The notes beneath the pieces are model-generated. The model was given only the letters and a program-made list of their open reading frames with translations, made no database searches and had not been told where the DNA came from. 64,000 bases of DNA from the NCBI RefSeq assembly GCF_014252955.1, contig NZ_JACMIA010000001.1, positions 558,001 to 622,000 on the forward strand, written 5' to 3'. Of this stretch, positions 26,768 to 33,635 are shown in pieces. The DNA comes from Stappia sp. 28M-7 (GTDB lineage: Bacteria; Pseudomonadota; Alphaproteobacteria; Rhizobiales; Stappiaceae). The position numbers and the translations under genes are program-made. Within the stretch, counting starts at the first letter, position 1. The number at the start of each line of letters is the position of its first letter.

Positions 26768-27795
26768 AGACCGTATTTTCCGCCGGCCAGCTGGCCCACG
26801 ATCCCAAGCAGGAAATCTCCGACGGCATGTTGAAGCCGGCTGTCGAGATCCCCTCCCGCGCCGAGATGGTTCGCGAGGCGGTGCTGGCGCGTGGCCTCGG
26901 CGAGCTGCTGGAGCCGGATGATTTCGGCATGGAGCCGCTCGCCCGTGTCCATGATGCCGGCTATCTCGCGTTCCTGGAGAGCTTCTGGACCCGCTGGACC
27001 ACCGCCGGGCGCTGCGGCGAGGCGTTTCCCTTCGTCTGGCCGGTGCGCGGGCTCAACATCGATCCGGTGCCCGATCACATCGACGGTCTGCTCGGCCGCT
27101 ATTCGTTCGATGCCGGCACGCCGCTCGGCGAGCACACGTTCGCGGCAGCGCGTGCCAGCGCCAATTCCGCGCTGACCGGCGCCCGTCTCGTTGCCGGCGG
27201 CGAGCGCGCCGCCTTCGCCCTGTGCCGCCCGCCCGGCCATCACGCGGCGGCCGATTACTACGGCGGCTACTGCTTCCTCAACAATGCGGCGATTGCCGCG
27301 CAGTGGCTGCGCGATGCCGGCGCGGAGCGCGTCGCCGTGCTTGATGTCGATTACCACCACGGCAACGGCACCCAGTCGATCTTCTATGAGCGTTCGGACG
27401 TGTTGTTCCTGTCGATCCATGCCGATCCGCGCGAGGAATATCCCTACTTCCTCGGTCATGCGGCCGAGACGGGTGCCGGCAAGGGCGAGGGCTTCAACGC
27501 CAACTATCCGCTGGAACTGGGCGCCGACTGGGATGTGTGGTCGCAGGCGCTTGCCGCATCGCTCGATCGCATCGGGGCTTTCCGCGCCGATACGCTCGTG
27601 ATCTCTCTCGGCCTCGACGCCTATGAGAAGGACCCGATCTCGCGGTTCCGCCTCGTCCACGACGATTTCACGCGCATGGGTGCTGCCCTTGCCGCCGCCG
27701 GCCTTCCGACCCTCTTCGTCATGGAAGGCGGGTATGCGGTCGACGCGCTCGGCACCAACTGCGTCAACGTGCTGGAGGGGTTCGAGGCCGGCTGA
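26764..27795 (+). CDS. Histone deacetylase / acetylpolyamine amidohydrolase family protein
   Basis: A zinc-dependent deacetylase-like enzyme of 343 residues. Key segments are RPPGHHA near residue 157 (tandem catalytic His), the metal ligands in VLDVDYHHGNGTQ near 193-200, the glycine-rich loop before the final ligand in SLGLDAYEKDP, and the Tyr in EGGYAVD that polarises the carbonyl. The closest functional class is acetylpolyamine amidohydrolase (AphA), which removes acetyl groups from polyamines, but other acylated amines are possible. Its start overlaps the galM stop. Why a deacetylase is coupled to a mutarotase is not clear. Confidence 0.85.
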   Translation: MKTVFSAGQLAHDPKQEISDGMLKPAVEIPSRAEMVREAVLARGLGELLEPDDFGMEPLARVHDAGYLAFLESFWTRWTTAGRCGEAFPFVWPVRGLNIDPVPDHIDGLLGRYSFDAGTPLGEHTFAAARASANSALTGARLVAGGERAAFALCRPPGHHAAADYYGGYCFLNNAAIAAQWLRDAGAERVAVLDVDYHHGNGTQSIFYERSDVLFLSIHADPREEYPYFLGHAAETGAGKGEGFNANYPLELGADWDVWSQALAASLDRIGAFRADTLVISLGLDAYEKDPISRFRLVHDDFTRMGAALAAAGLPTLFVMEGGYAVDALGTNCVNVLEGFEAG

Positions 27796-27803
27796 CCGCC
27801 GAT

Positions 27804-28421
27804 CTAGAGCGGGAAACCGTGCTCGATCAGGGCAGCTCTCAGCGCGGGGGCATCGGTAAAGTGGATGGCATGCATGCCCACGGATCGTGCCGCTGCGACA
27901 TTGGCCGGGCTGTCGTCGATGAAGACGGTGCGCTCCGGGGTGAGGTCGTTGCGCGAAAACAGCACCTGGTAGATCCGCGGATCCGGCTTCACCAGCCGCT
28001 CATGCGCGGACACGACCACGTCGATGAAGCTGTCGGCAAGGAACGGGAAGCGGTCTTCGCACTCGGCGAATTTCTCGGACGAAAAATTCGTGATCGCATA
28101 GAGCGGGACACCCGCCTGCTTCAGTGCGGTAAGGATCGCGACGCTGCCCGGCACCTCGCCCGGCACCATTTCGTGCCAGCGCGTGTCCCAGGCCAGGATC
28201 TCCTCGCGGCGGTCGGGACGCCGCGCCAGCGCCTCCGCGATGCCCTCGGCAAAGCTGCGGCCCCGGTCCTGCTCGAGATTCCACTCTGGCGGCAGCACCT
28301 CGGCGAGAAATCGGTCGGCATCCGCCTCGTTCTGGAAGATGCTGCGATAGAGCAGGCGCGGATCCCACTGGATGAGGACGTTGCCGATGTCGAAGACTAC
28401 GGTGTCGGGGCGGTTTGCCAT
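27804..28421 (-). CDS. HAD-superfamily phosphatase (YihX-like)
   Basis: A 205-residue HAD hydrolase. Motif I is FDIGNVLIQWD near residues 9-19, where Asn replaces the second Asp, as in the YihX/glucose-1-phosphatase group. Motif II is the Thr/Asn in AITNFS near 110, motif III the Lys in VKPDP near 144, and motif IV FIDDSP near 168. The start at 28421 (ATG) has a weak ribosome site, but upstream in-frame sequence shows no similarity. It is convergent with the deacetylase gene with only 8 bp between them and divergent from the PhnD-like gene. The substrate is not determined. Confidence 0.88.
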   Translation of the reverse strand: MANRPDTVVFDIGNVLIQWDPRLLYRSIFQNEADADRFLAEVLPPEWNLEQDRGRSFAEGIAEALARRPDRREEILAWDTRWHEMVPGEVPGSVAILTALKQAGVPLYAITNFSSEKFAECEDRFPFLADSFIDVVVSAHERLVKPDPRIYQVLFSRNDLTPERTVFIDDSPANVAAARSVGMHAIHFTDAPALRAALIEHGFPL

Positions 28422-28471
28422 GCAGGGATCTCGGGATTGCGGGCGCTGCGGCCCTGGAACACACTGACGGG

Positions 28472-29590
28472 ATGAGAAGACTGGCGCGACGATCCGGTTC
28501 TGGGCAAGAGGCAATCGGCGGAGCGGTGCGCCTGTCCCGCAGCTTTTTCCGTTGTCTTGTCGTGGTGCTGCTGGGCGCGCTGGTGTCCGGCGCATCGGTC
28601 GGGAGGCTTTCGGCCGAGGACACCGCGCTGCCGCGGCCGGACGGTCCCGCCTTCCTGCCCTGGCAGGAGGAGGTTGCCCCTCCCGATGACCCCGAAGCCG
28701 GCGCCGGGCAACCGGCTCCGACAACGCCTTTCGATCCCGCACGTCTTGCCCTGATGCCGGAGCTGCGCGTCGGCATCGTCATGGATCCGGCCGCCGGCGA
28801 CTTCGGCCGCGCCGCGCCGTTCCGTGAGCTGCTTGAGGCGGGGCTGAGGCTTCCGGTGCTGCTGATCGCCTATCGCGACCTGTCGCAACTGCAGAAGGCG
28901 GTCATGACGGGCGAGGTGCACTATGCGCCGCTGTCCGCATCCGCCTATGCGGCGGCCCAAGGGGAATGCGGCTGCCTGGAGCCGCTGGTCGCCCCGCGCG
29001 AGGCGGACGGCGGGACGGGCTGGCATGCGATTGTGCTGGCGCGGGCCGGCGAAGGGATCGACGGGCCTGCGGACGTCGCCGGTCGGCGCATCGCCACCGG
29101 ACCGCGCGAGGCGGTCGGCAGTCGCCTGGTCCAACTGGCCGGCTTGTCGGCGGCGGGTGTCGATCTGGAAGGGCAGGCAGCCGACGCGCTCATCGCTCAT
29201 GACGATCCGCTTTCGGCGGCGCTGGCGCTGGTGCGGGGCGATGCCGATGTCGCCTTCGCCTGGTCCTCGCTGCAGGGCGAGGCGGCGGCGGGCTACTCGC
29301 GCGGGACCTTGCGGGACCTTGCCGAACGGGGCATCGAGATTTCCGGGCTGAGGATCGTGTGGGCCTCCGGCGCCATTGCCGGCGCGCCGCACGTGGTTCG
29401 CCGTGACGTGCCGCAGGAGATCCGCGGCGTGCTTGCGGCGATCATGACCGGGCAGGGGGCGGTAGACGCTGTTTCTGACGAGGGTTTTGTTGCCGTGGGC
29501 GCGCAGGATTACGCGCCCGTTCTCGCTGCCTTTCCGCCGGATTCCGGAACGCCGCGCGGCCGCCTCGAGCCGGTGGGAGGCGGCAACTAG
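28472..29590 (+). CDS. PhnD-like periplasmic substrate-binding protein (orphan)
   Basis: A 372-residue secreted protein with an N-terminal hydrophobic stretch at about residues 24-46 and a Pro-rich linker, then a PhnD/SsuA-type binding domain (LRVGIVMDPAAGDFG; YRDLSQLQKAVMTGEVHYAPLSASAYAAA). PhnD-family proteins bind phosphonate, phosphite or phosphate. No ABC ATPase or permease lies beside it, so it may serve a distant transporter or act as a sensor domain partner. It stands alone, convergent with the TadE-like genes 8 bp away. I chose the ATG at 28472, as the upstream frame runs into the divergent gene. Confidence 0.75.
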   Translation: MRRLARRSGSGQEAIGGAVRLSRSFFRCLVVVLLGALVSGASVGRLSAEDTALPRPDGPAFLPWQEEVAPPDDPEAGAGQPAPTTPFDPARLALMPELRVGIVMDPAAGDFGRAAPFRELLEAGLRLPVLLIAYRDLSQLQKAVMTGEVHYAPLSASAYAAAQGECGCLEPLVAPREADGGTGWHAIVLARAGEGIDGPADVAGRRIATGPREAVGSRLVQLAGLSAAGVDLEGQAADALIAHDDPLSAALALVRGDADVAFAWSSLQGEAAAGYSRGTLRDLAERGIEISGLRIVWASGAIAGAPHVVRRDVPQEIRGVLAAIMTGQGAVDAVSDEGFVAVGAQDYAPVLAAFPPDSGTPRGRLEPVGGGN

Positions 29591-29597
29591 GCAGGCC

Positions 29598-30218
29598 TCA
29601 GCTGCAACACTCGACGCTCGTGCTGACGCGCGGGCGCATGTAGTAGGTGTCGCTGAGGGTGATCGTGGCGCTGTTGAACACGTCCTTCAACACCGCTGCG
29701 AAGGTCGGACGATGCTCGTATTCGGCATGGGCGACGACCAGATAGGTGCCCTTCTGGCTGGTCAGTTCCGGCGGCAGCTTGATCGGCGGCGCGGAGTTGG
29801 CGCCCCACTGGGCGGTATTCATCGCCCGGCTCCATACCACACGCGGCTGGTTCACTTCCTTCATCCAGACACTGGCGACCACCACCTTGAGCGGTGCTTC
29901 CGGATAAGGGTCGAGCACGGCACGCGACAGCTTCAGCAGGTCTTCGACCTCGGAGGCTTTGAGTTTGTCGGCCTGGGCCACCAGGTCGGCGACGGAACTG
30001 GCGGCCTGGCTGATCTTCCGGTCGAGCGTCAGCGCCGAGTTCAGCTCGGTGACGCCGAGAAACAGGGCCAGCATGAAGGGGAGCACCAGCGCAAATTCGA
30101 CCGCGGCGACGCCGCGCCGGTCGCGCATCAGGCCGCTTGCGATCCGCGTGGCGGCCTTCCTGACGATGCGGCGCGGTTCCTGCTGCCGCTCTTGCCGCTT
30201 CGGGCTGCTCATGGTCAC
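29598..30218 (-). CDS. TadE-like pseudopilin / pilus assembly protein
   Basis: A 206-residue protein with the TadE/TadF signature: basic N-terminus, then RRGVAAVEFALVLPFMLALFLGVTELN at about residues 34-60, in which the prepilin-type Glu follows the cleavage Gly. The rest is extracytoplasmic and ends with Cys-Cys-Ser. It overlaps the preceding TadE gene by 4 bp if the GTG at 30218 is used; an ATG two codons later (30212) is equally possible. It is likely a minor pseudopilin of the Tad machine, in the position often held by tadF. Confidence 0.82.
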   Translation of the reverse strand: MTMSSPKRQERQQEPRRIVRKAATRIASGLMRDRRGVAAVEFALVLPFMLALFLGVTELNSALTLDRKISQAASSVADLVAQADKLKASEVEDLLKLSRAVLDPYPEAPLKVVVASVWMKEVNQPRVVWSRAMNTAQWGANSAPPIKLPPELTSQKGTYLVVAHAEYEHRPTFAAVLKDVFNSATITLSDTYYMRPRVSTSVECCS

Positions 30219-30787
30219 TTGCTCGCCTGTTGGGTGGTCCAGGGGAAGGGTTCGTTGCGGAACACGGCGGTCGCCACCAGCAGGCGGTCGCCCGAGCTCA
30301 GGTCGCCATAGGCGGTCTTCATCATCGACGACAGCATGGGCCAGCGATAAAGAGCCCTAACCACGATGATCTGGCCGGCCTCGCCGTGGTTGTAGCCGGT
30401 GTCTGCGACCAGTTCGCCGTCGCGGATCAGCGGCTTCGGCGTGAAGGAAGAGAAGTCCTCGATCCGTTCGACGTCGATGGTCAGCCGGTCCGAACTGATC
30501 GGGAAGCCGGCAAGACGTTCCAGCATCGATTCCTTGAACTTGTCGGCATCGAAGCCCTGGGCATGCGCCTGCCCGGTGCGGATCATGCGCGATGCGTCCA
30601 TGGTCGCATTGCTGAGCACCTGGTTGGCGAAGAAGGCCAGGCCGATCTCGATCACCCCGAACAGCAGCATCAGGAACGGAATCGCGACGAAGGCGAACTC
30701 GATCGCCGTCGTGCCTTCGCGGTCCCTCACCACCGCGCGCAACGGGCGCAATCGTGCGAAGCGAGGGAGAAGGCGATCTCTCAGCAT
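30215..30787 (-). CDS. TadE-family pseudopilin
   Basis: A 190-residue minor pseudopilin for the Tad pilus. REGTTAIEFAFVAIPFLMLLFGVIEIGLAFF near residues 23-53 is the TadE hydrophobic signature: a Gly cleavage site followed by a Glu five residues later and a long membrane segment. The remaining 130 residues are periplasmic. The start (ATG, 30787) is the first in frame with a positively charged lead. It is followed by the second TadE-like gene in an overlapping arrangement and preceded by the CpaC-N-like gene, forming a three-gene leftward unit. Confidence 0.85.
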   Translation of the reverse strand: MLRDRLLPRFARLRPLRAVVRDREGTTAIEFAFVAIPFLMLLFGVIEIGLAFFANQVLSNATMDASRMIRTGQAHAQGFDADKFKESMLERLAGFPISSDRLTIDVERIEDFSSFTPKPLIRDGELVADTGYNHGEAGQIIVVRALYRWPMLSSMMKTAYGDLSSGDRLLVATAVFRNEPFPWTTQQASK

Positions 30788-30837
30788 CTGGTAGCCACTC
30801 GTGCTCGGAAAGCGGTGAAAGGCGGGGTCATGGCGGG

Positions 30838-31317
30838 TCAGTTGGAAACGCCCGCCGCCTTTTCGGACATGTCATTGCGCTGGCTGGACTGCTTGCTCAG
30901 CAACTCGTAGCCGGCATCGCTGTCGCCCACGCGCATCACCGGCTCGCAATTGGGCGCGCAGGAGTAGCTGAAGCGTTCGCCCTTGCGCTGGACGGTGACC
31001 GTTTCGCCTGATGCGGCGGAGACCGTGATCACCTCGTCGATGATCGGCTCGCCGTTGCGGTCGAGGATGACGAGGTTGGTCGTGCCGTAGAGCTTGCCGG
31101 TCACCACCACCGTCTGGCGATCGTACATGGTGACATCGGCGATGGCCGGGTTGCCGACGATGACAGTGTCCGCAGGCGCGTCGATGCGGAACACCTTCGC
31201 CCGGTCGGTCATCACCTGGACGCCGCTCTCCTGGGCGTGTGCGCCCGCCACGGGAAGCGCGGCGAGCAGCGCCGCGACCGTGATCGACGCAAAAAAAGCC
31301 TCGCGAAAATGCGACAT
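30838..31317 (-). CDS. Stand-alone pilus assembly N-terminal (CpaC-N-like) domain protein
   Basis: A 159-residue exported protein. The signal peptide (about residues 1-28, ending AHAQE) is followed by a domain resembling the N-terminal domain of the CpaC/RcpA secretin: RAKVFRIDAPADTVIVGNPAIADVTMYDRQTVVVTGKLYGTTNLVILD parallels the neighbouring CpaC segment that ends FILGNKAGQASLFLF. No secretin barrel follows. After the domain comes a short Cys pair (SCAPNCEP), perhaps a disulfide. The ATG at 31317 follows AGGAG. It probably sits at the pilus secretin; a gating or adaptor role is inference. Confidence 0.75.
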   Translation of the reverse strand: MSHFREAFFASITVAALLAALPVAGAHAQESGVQVMTDRAKVFRIDAPADTVIVGNPAIADVTMYDRQTVVVTGKLYGTTNLVILDRNGEPIIDEVITVSAASGETVTVQRKGERFSYSCAPNCEPVMRVGDSDAGYELLSKQSSQRNDMSEKAAGVSN

Positions 31318-31713
31318 GGGTAAGCTCCTCAGCGAAATTTCCTTCGTGAGAGTGAAGGATATTGGTGAAGGAAGGGCTAACGCCCGGTCCCGTCCGAAGC
31401 GTTCTGCGAGCATCGTTAATGTCCGGGGCTTTCCCATCATGGGCATGCCGCCAGCGGATTCTTCGGCACGGCGCCGTCCTTTGCGGCATGGCATGTGGAT
31501 GAGGGCAAGGGGCGAGCTTGGTTAAAATGTAAGAGAATGTATTTTTGAAGAATTAACTATAAGGTTGCTCAAGTCGAACTTGCCGATGGGCGGTTGTGAA
31601 TTTAACCTTGTGGCAAGGTGTGGTTCCTATAGTGGCAACATCTTCGAGCGACCGAAATAACAACAAGGTCGACGAGGTGGTGCAGACAAACAAGTGAAGT
31701 GTAGGAGCCAACC
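31318..31713. other. 396-bp Flp pilin upstream region
   Basis: The gap separates the leftward TadE unit from the rightward pilin gene and must hold both promoters. For the pilin, TATAGT (31628-31633) is a good -10, and upstream of it TTAA-N7-GCAA (31602-31616) sits over the -35 position; it matches six of eight bases of the CtrA box. CCTTG-TGG-CAAGG (31606-31618) is a perfect small dyad in the same place. If that -10 is used, the pilin mRNA has a leader of about 74 nt. I see no gene here. Confidence 0.5.
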
Positions 31714-31893
31714 ATGCAGAAGTTTCTCGCTCGTTTCGCCAAGGATGAATCCGGCGCGACCGCCATCGAATACGGCCTGATCGCCGGTCTGATCGGCGTT
31801 GCCATCATCACTGCTGTCGGCCTGGCCGGCGACTCGATCACCGCGATGTTCACTCGCGTTTCGACCGAGCTGAACGCTGCCGCCACGCAGTAA
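31714..31893 (+). CDS. Flp/Fap-type major pilin subunit
   Basis: A 59-residue prepilin, the structural subunit of the Tad (Flp) pilus. A short basic leader ends at Gly14, and the mature protein starts ATAIEYGL, with the required Glu at mature position 5 followed by Tyr, then a hydrophobic helix to about residue 40. CpaA, encoded next, is the peptidase expected to cleave after Gly14. The ATG follows TAGGAG at good spacing. The gene is its own short transcription unit, ended by strong hairpins, which suits a protein needed in large amounts. The name used elsewhere is pilA or flp. Confidence 0.95.
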   Translation: MQKFLARFAKDESGATAIEYGLIAGLIGVAIITAVGLAGDSITAMFTRVSTELNAAATQ

Positions 31894-31918
31894 GCACGGC
31901 TGACACGGCACCTCGGGT

Positions 31919-31984
31919 CCCGGCATGTCTTTGCCGGGGCACGGTGGACTGCCATCGATGCGGGCGGCCTTGGCCGCCCGTTTT
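31919..31984 (+). terminator. Double hairpin terminator after the pilin gene
   Basis: The first stem pairs CCCGGCA (31919-31925) with TGCCGGG (31932-31938). The second pairs nine bases, 31961-31969 with 31972-31980 (CGGGCGGCC arms around TT), and is followed by TTTT (31981-31984). The second has the form of a Rho-independent terminator. It should keep most transcription of the abundant pilin out of cpaA. Confidence 0.8.
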
Positions 31985-32110
31985 CGTTTCCGGTCCAAAA
32001 GACTGCGCCCATGAAAGGGCGTGCCGGACGCGGGCGCGTCAACCGGCGCTTAAGCGTTTCGGCGACATGATGCGAAAGCCGGAGAGGCCGGCAGTCGAGG
32101 GAGCGTTGGA

Positions 32111-32617
32111 ATGTTCGAAGCGGCGATCCTGGTCGTGTTCCCCTGTCTGGTGGCCTTTGCGGCCGCGTCCGACCTGTTCACGATGAAGATTCCCAACAGC
32201 GTCTCCCTGATGCTGGTGGCCGGGTTCGCGATTATCGCGCCCTTTGCCGGCATCGGTCTTGCGGATACCGGCTGGCATCTGCTCGCCGCCGGTCTGGCGC
32301 TGGCCGCCTGTCTCGTGTTCTTCGGCTTCGGCTGGATGGGCGGGGGCGATGCCAAGCTCATCACTGCCTTGGCGCTGTGGTTCGGCATGTCGCAGGACCT
32401 CCTGCAATTCCTCGCTCTTGCCGGCATTTACGGGGCGGTTCTCACGCTGCTGATCATCGGCTTCCGCCGCATCGTTCTGCTGCCTGGCATTGCCGGCCGC
32501 ACCCAGTGGCTTTTGCGCCTGCATGACAATGCCCGCGGCATTCCCTACGGCATCACGCTGGCTGCCGCCGCGCTGCAGGTCTATCCGCACTCGGCCTGGT
32601 TCGCCCTTCTGGTGTAA
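32111..32617 (+). CDS. cpaA: Prepilin peptidase CpaA/TadV
   Basis: A 168-residue inner-membrane aspartic peptidase of the type IV prepilin peptidase family (short form without the methylase domain). The two catalytic Asp are D21 in ASDLFTMKIPN and D80 in MGGGDAKL, both facing the cytoplasm. Five or so hydrophobic segments are evident. It should cleave the Flp pilin and the TadE-like pseudopilins after their Gly. It follows the pilin terminator and is separated from cpaB by about 200 bp that contain candidate CtrA boxes. Confidence 0.93.
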   Translation: MFEAAILVVFPCLVAFAAASDLFTMKIPNSVSLMLVAGFAIIAPFAGIGLADTGWHLLAAGLALAACLVFFGFGWMGGGDAKLITALALWFGMSQDLLQFLALAGIYGAVLTLLIIGFRRIVLLPGIAGRTQWLLRLHDNARGIPYGITLAAAALQVYPHSAWFALLV

Positions 32618-32639
32618 CGGCGAAGCGTCGTTTCAAATA

Positions 32640-32738
32640 TTAACGATTCCTGAACGCAGAAAATCTCCGGGTTTCATTTTGCGAAAGATTAAGCATACGT
32701 TCAGCAACATTGATCACGTCTGATTAACCATGTCTTGA
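32640..32738. promoter_or_regulatory. Three CtrA-box-like elements upstream of cpaB
   Basis: Three elements fit the CtrA consensus TTAA-N7-TTAA at seven of eight bases: TTAA-N7-TGAA at 32640-32654, TTAA-N7-TTCA at 32689-32703, and TTAA-N7-TTGA at 32724-32738. The last also contains the half-site form TTAACCAT (32724-32731) described for alphaproteobacteria. The whole region is AT-richer than its surroundings. In Caulobacter, CtrA drives pilus genes. No clear -10 follows, so the exact promoter is uncertain. Confidence 0.55.
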
Positions 32739-32819
32739 CCATTTGCCCGTCACAGTAGTCGCATGATGACCGAGGGCGCATCCGCGTCCGGTCCGCTACG
32801 ATCCATGCGGGTATTGGCA

Positions 32820-33596
32820 ATGAAGATCGCACGTTTCGCCATTCTGGGAATTTCGCTCGCCGCCGGTGTGTTGGTGGCGCGGATGGTGATGAGCAACAAT
32901 CCAGAGCCGCCGGCCGCGCCGGTGGTGGTGACCGAGACGGTGGAGAAGGACGAGGTCCTTACCGTCGTCAAGGACATCGCTCTTGGCGAACAGCTGTCTG
33001 CGGGCGACCTGTCCTGGGCCAGCTGGCCTCGCGACCTGGCGCCTGCGACGGCGGTTCTGCGCTCCCAGCGACCCGACGCCATCACCGAAATCGCAGGCCG
33101 TATCGCCAAGGCGCCCGTCTATCAGGGCGAGCCGGTGCGCGAGGAGCGCCTGATCAGCAGCGATCGCGGCTTCATGTCGACCATTCTGCCCAAGGGCAAG
33201 CGGGCCATTGCCGTTTCGGTCGAGGCGCTGACTGCCGCTGGCGGCTTCATCCTGCCCGGCGACAAGGTCGACGTGATCCTGACGCGCCAGTCGTCAGGCC
33301 GGTCCGGCAATTCATTCACCAGCGAGACGATCCTGCAGAACGTGCGGGTGCTGGCCATCGACACCACCACCGCCGGTGAGCGGGACGAGAAGGCGCTGCC
33401 TCCCGGGCAGACCGCCACGCTGGAGCTCGAACCGGTCCAGGCCGAGGTCGTCGCCCAGGCTTCCCAGCTCGGTACGATCGCCCTCGTGCTGCGCTCGGCC
33501 CAGGATTCTGCCGATGACGCCGATCCCGGCCTCGTTGGCGGCGGTGTGAATTTTGTGAAGTTCGGCGTTGCCAGCCAGGCCCGGACCCAGCGGTAA
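32820..33596 (+). CDS. cpaB: Flp pilus assembly protein CpaB/RcpC
   Basis: A 258-residue periplasmic protein with one N-terminal membrane anchor or signal (KIARFAILGISLAAGVLVARMVM), a SAF domain (VVKDIALGEQLSAGDLSWASWP; GRIAKAPVYQGEPV) and the RcpC C-terminal domain (GFILPGDKVDVILTRQ). It is thought to work with the secretin and peptidoglycan. Start choice is uncertain: the ATG at 32820 gives the usual MK-x-x-R opening, but ATGs at 32763 and 32805 are in frame and none has a clear ribosome site. It heads the cpaBCDEF-tadBC run. Confidence 0.9.
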   Translation: MKIARFAILGISLAAGVLVARMVMSNNPEPPAAPVVVTETVEKDEVLTVVKDIALGEQLSAGDLSWASWPRDLAPATAVLRSQRPDAITEIAGRIAKAPVYQGEPVREERLISSDRGFMSTILPKGKRAIAVSVEALTAAGGFILPGDKVDVILTRQSSGRSGNSFTSETILQNVRVLAIDTTTAGERDEKALPPGQTATLELEPVQAEVVAQASQLGTIALVLRSAQDSADDADPGLVGGGVNFVKFGVASQARTQR

Positions 33597-33635
33597 GCGG
33601 GATAGGGCGCGGTGATGACGGCAAGGAGTATTCGG

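Noticed and set aside
29283-29330. A tandem 10-bp repeat (GCGGGACCTT) within the PhnD-like gene
   Set aside because: Two imperfectly bounded copies inside a coding sequence that keeps its frame; not a mobile or regulatory element.
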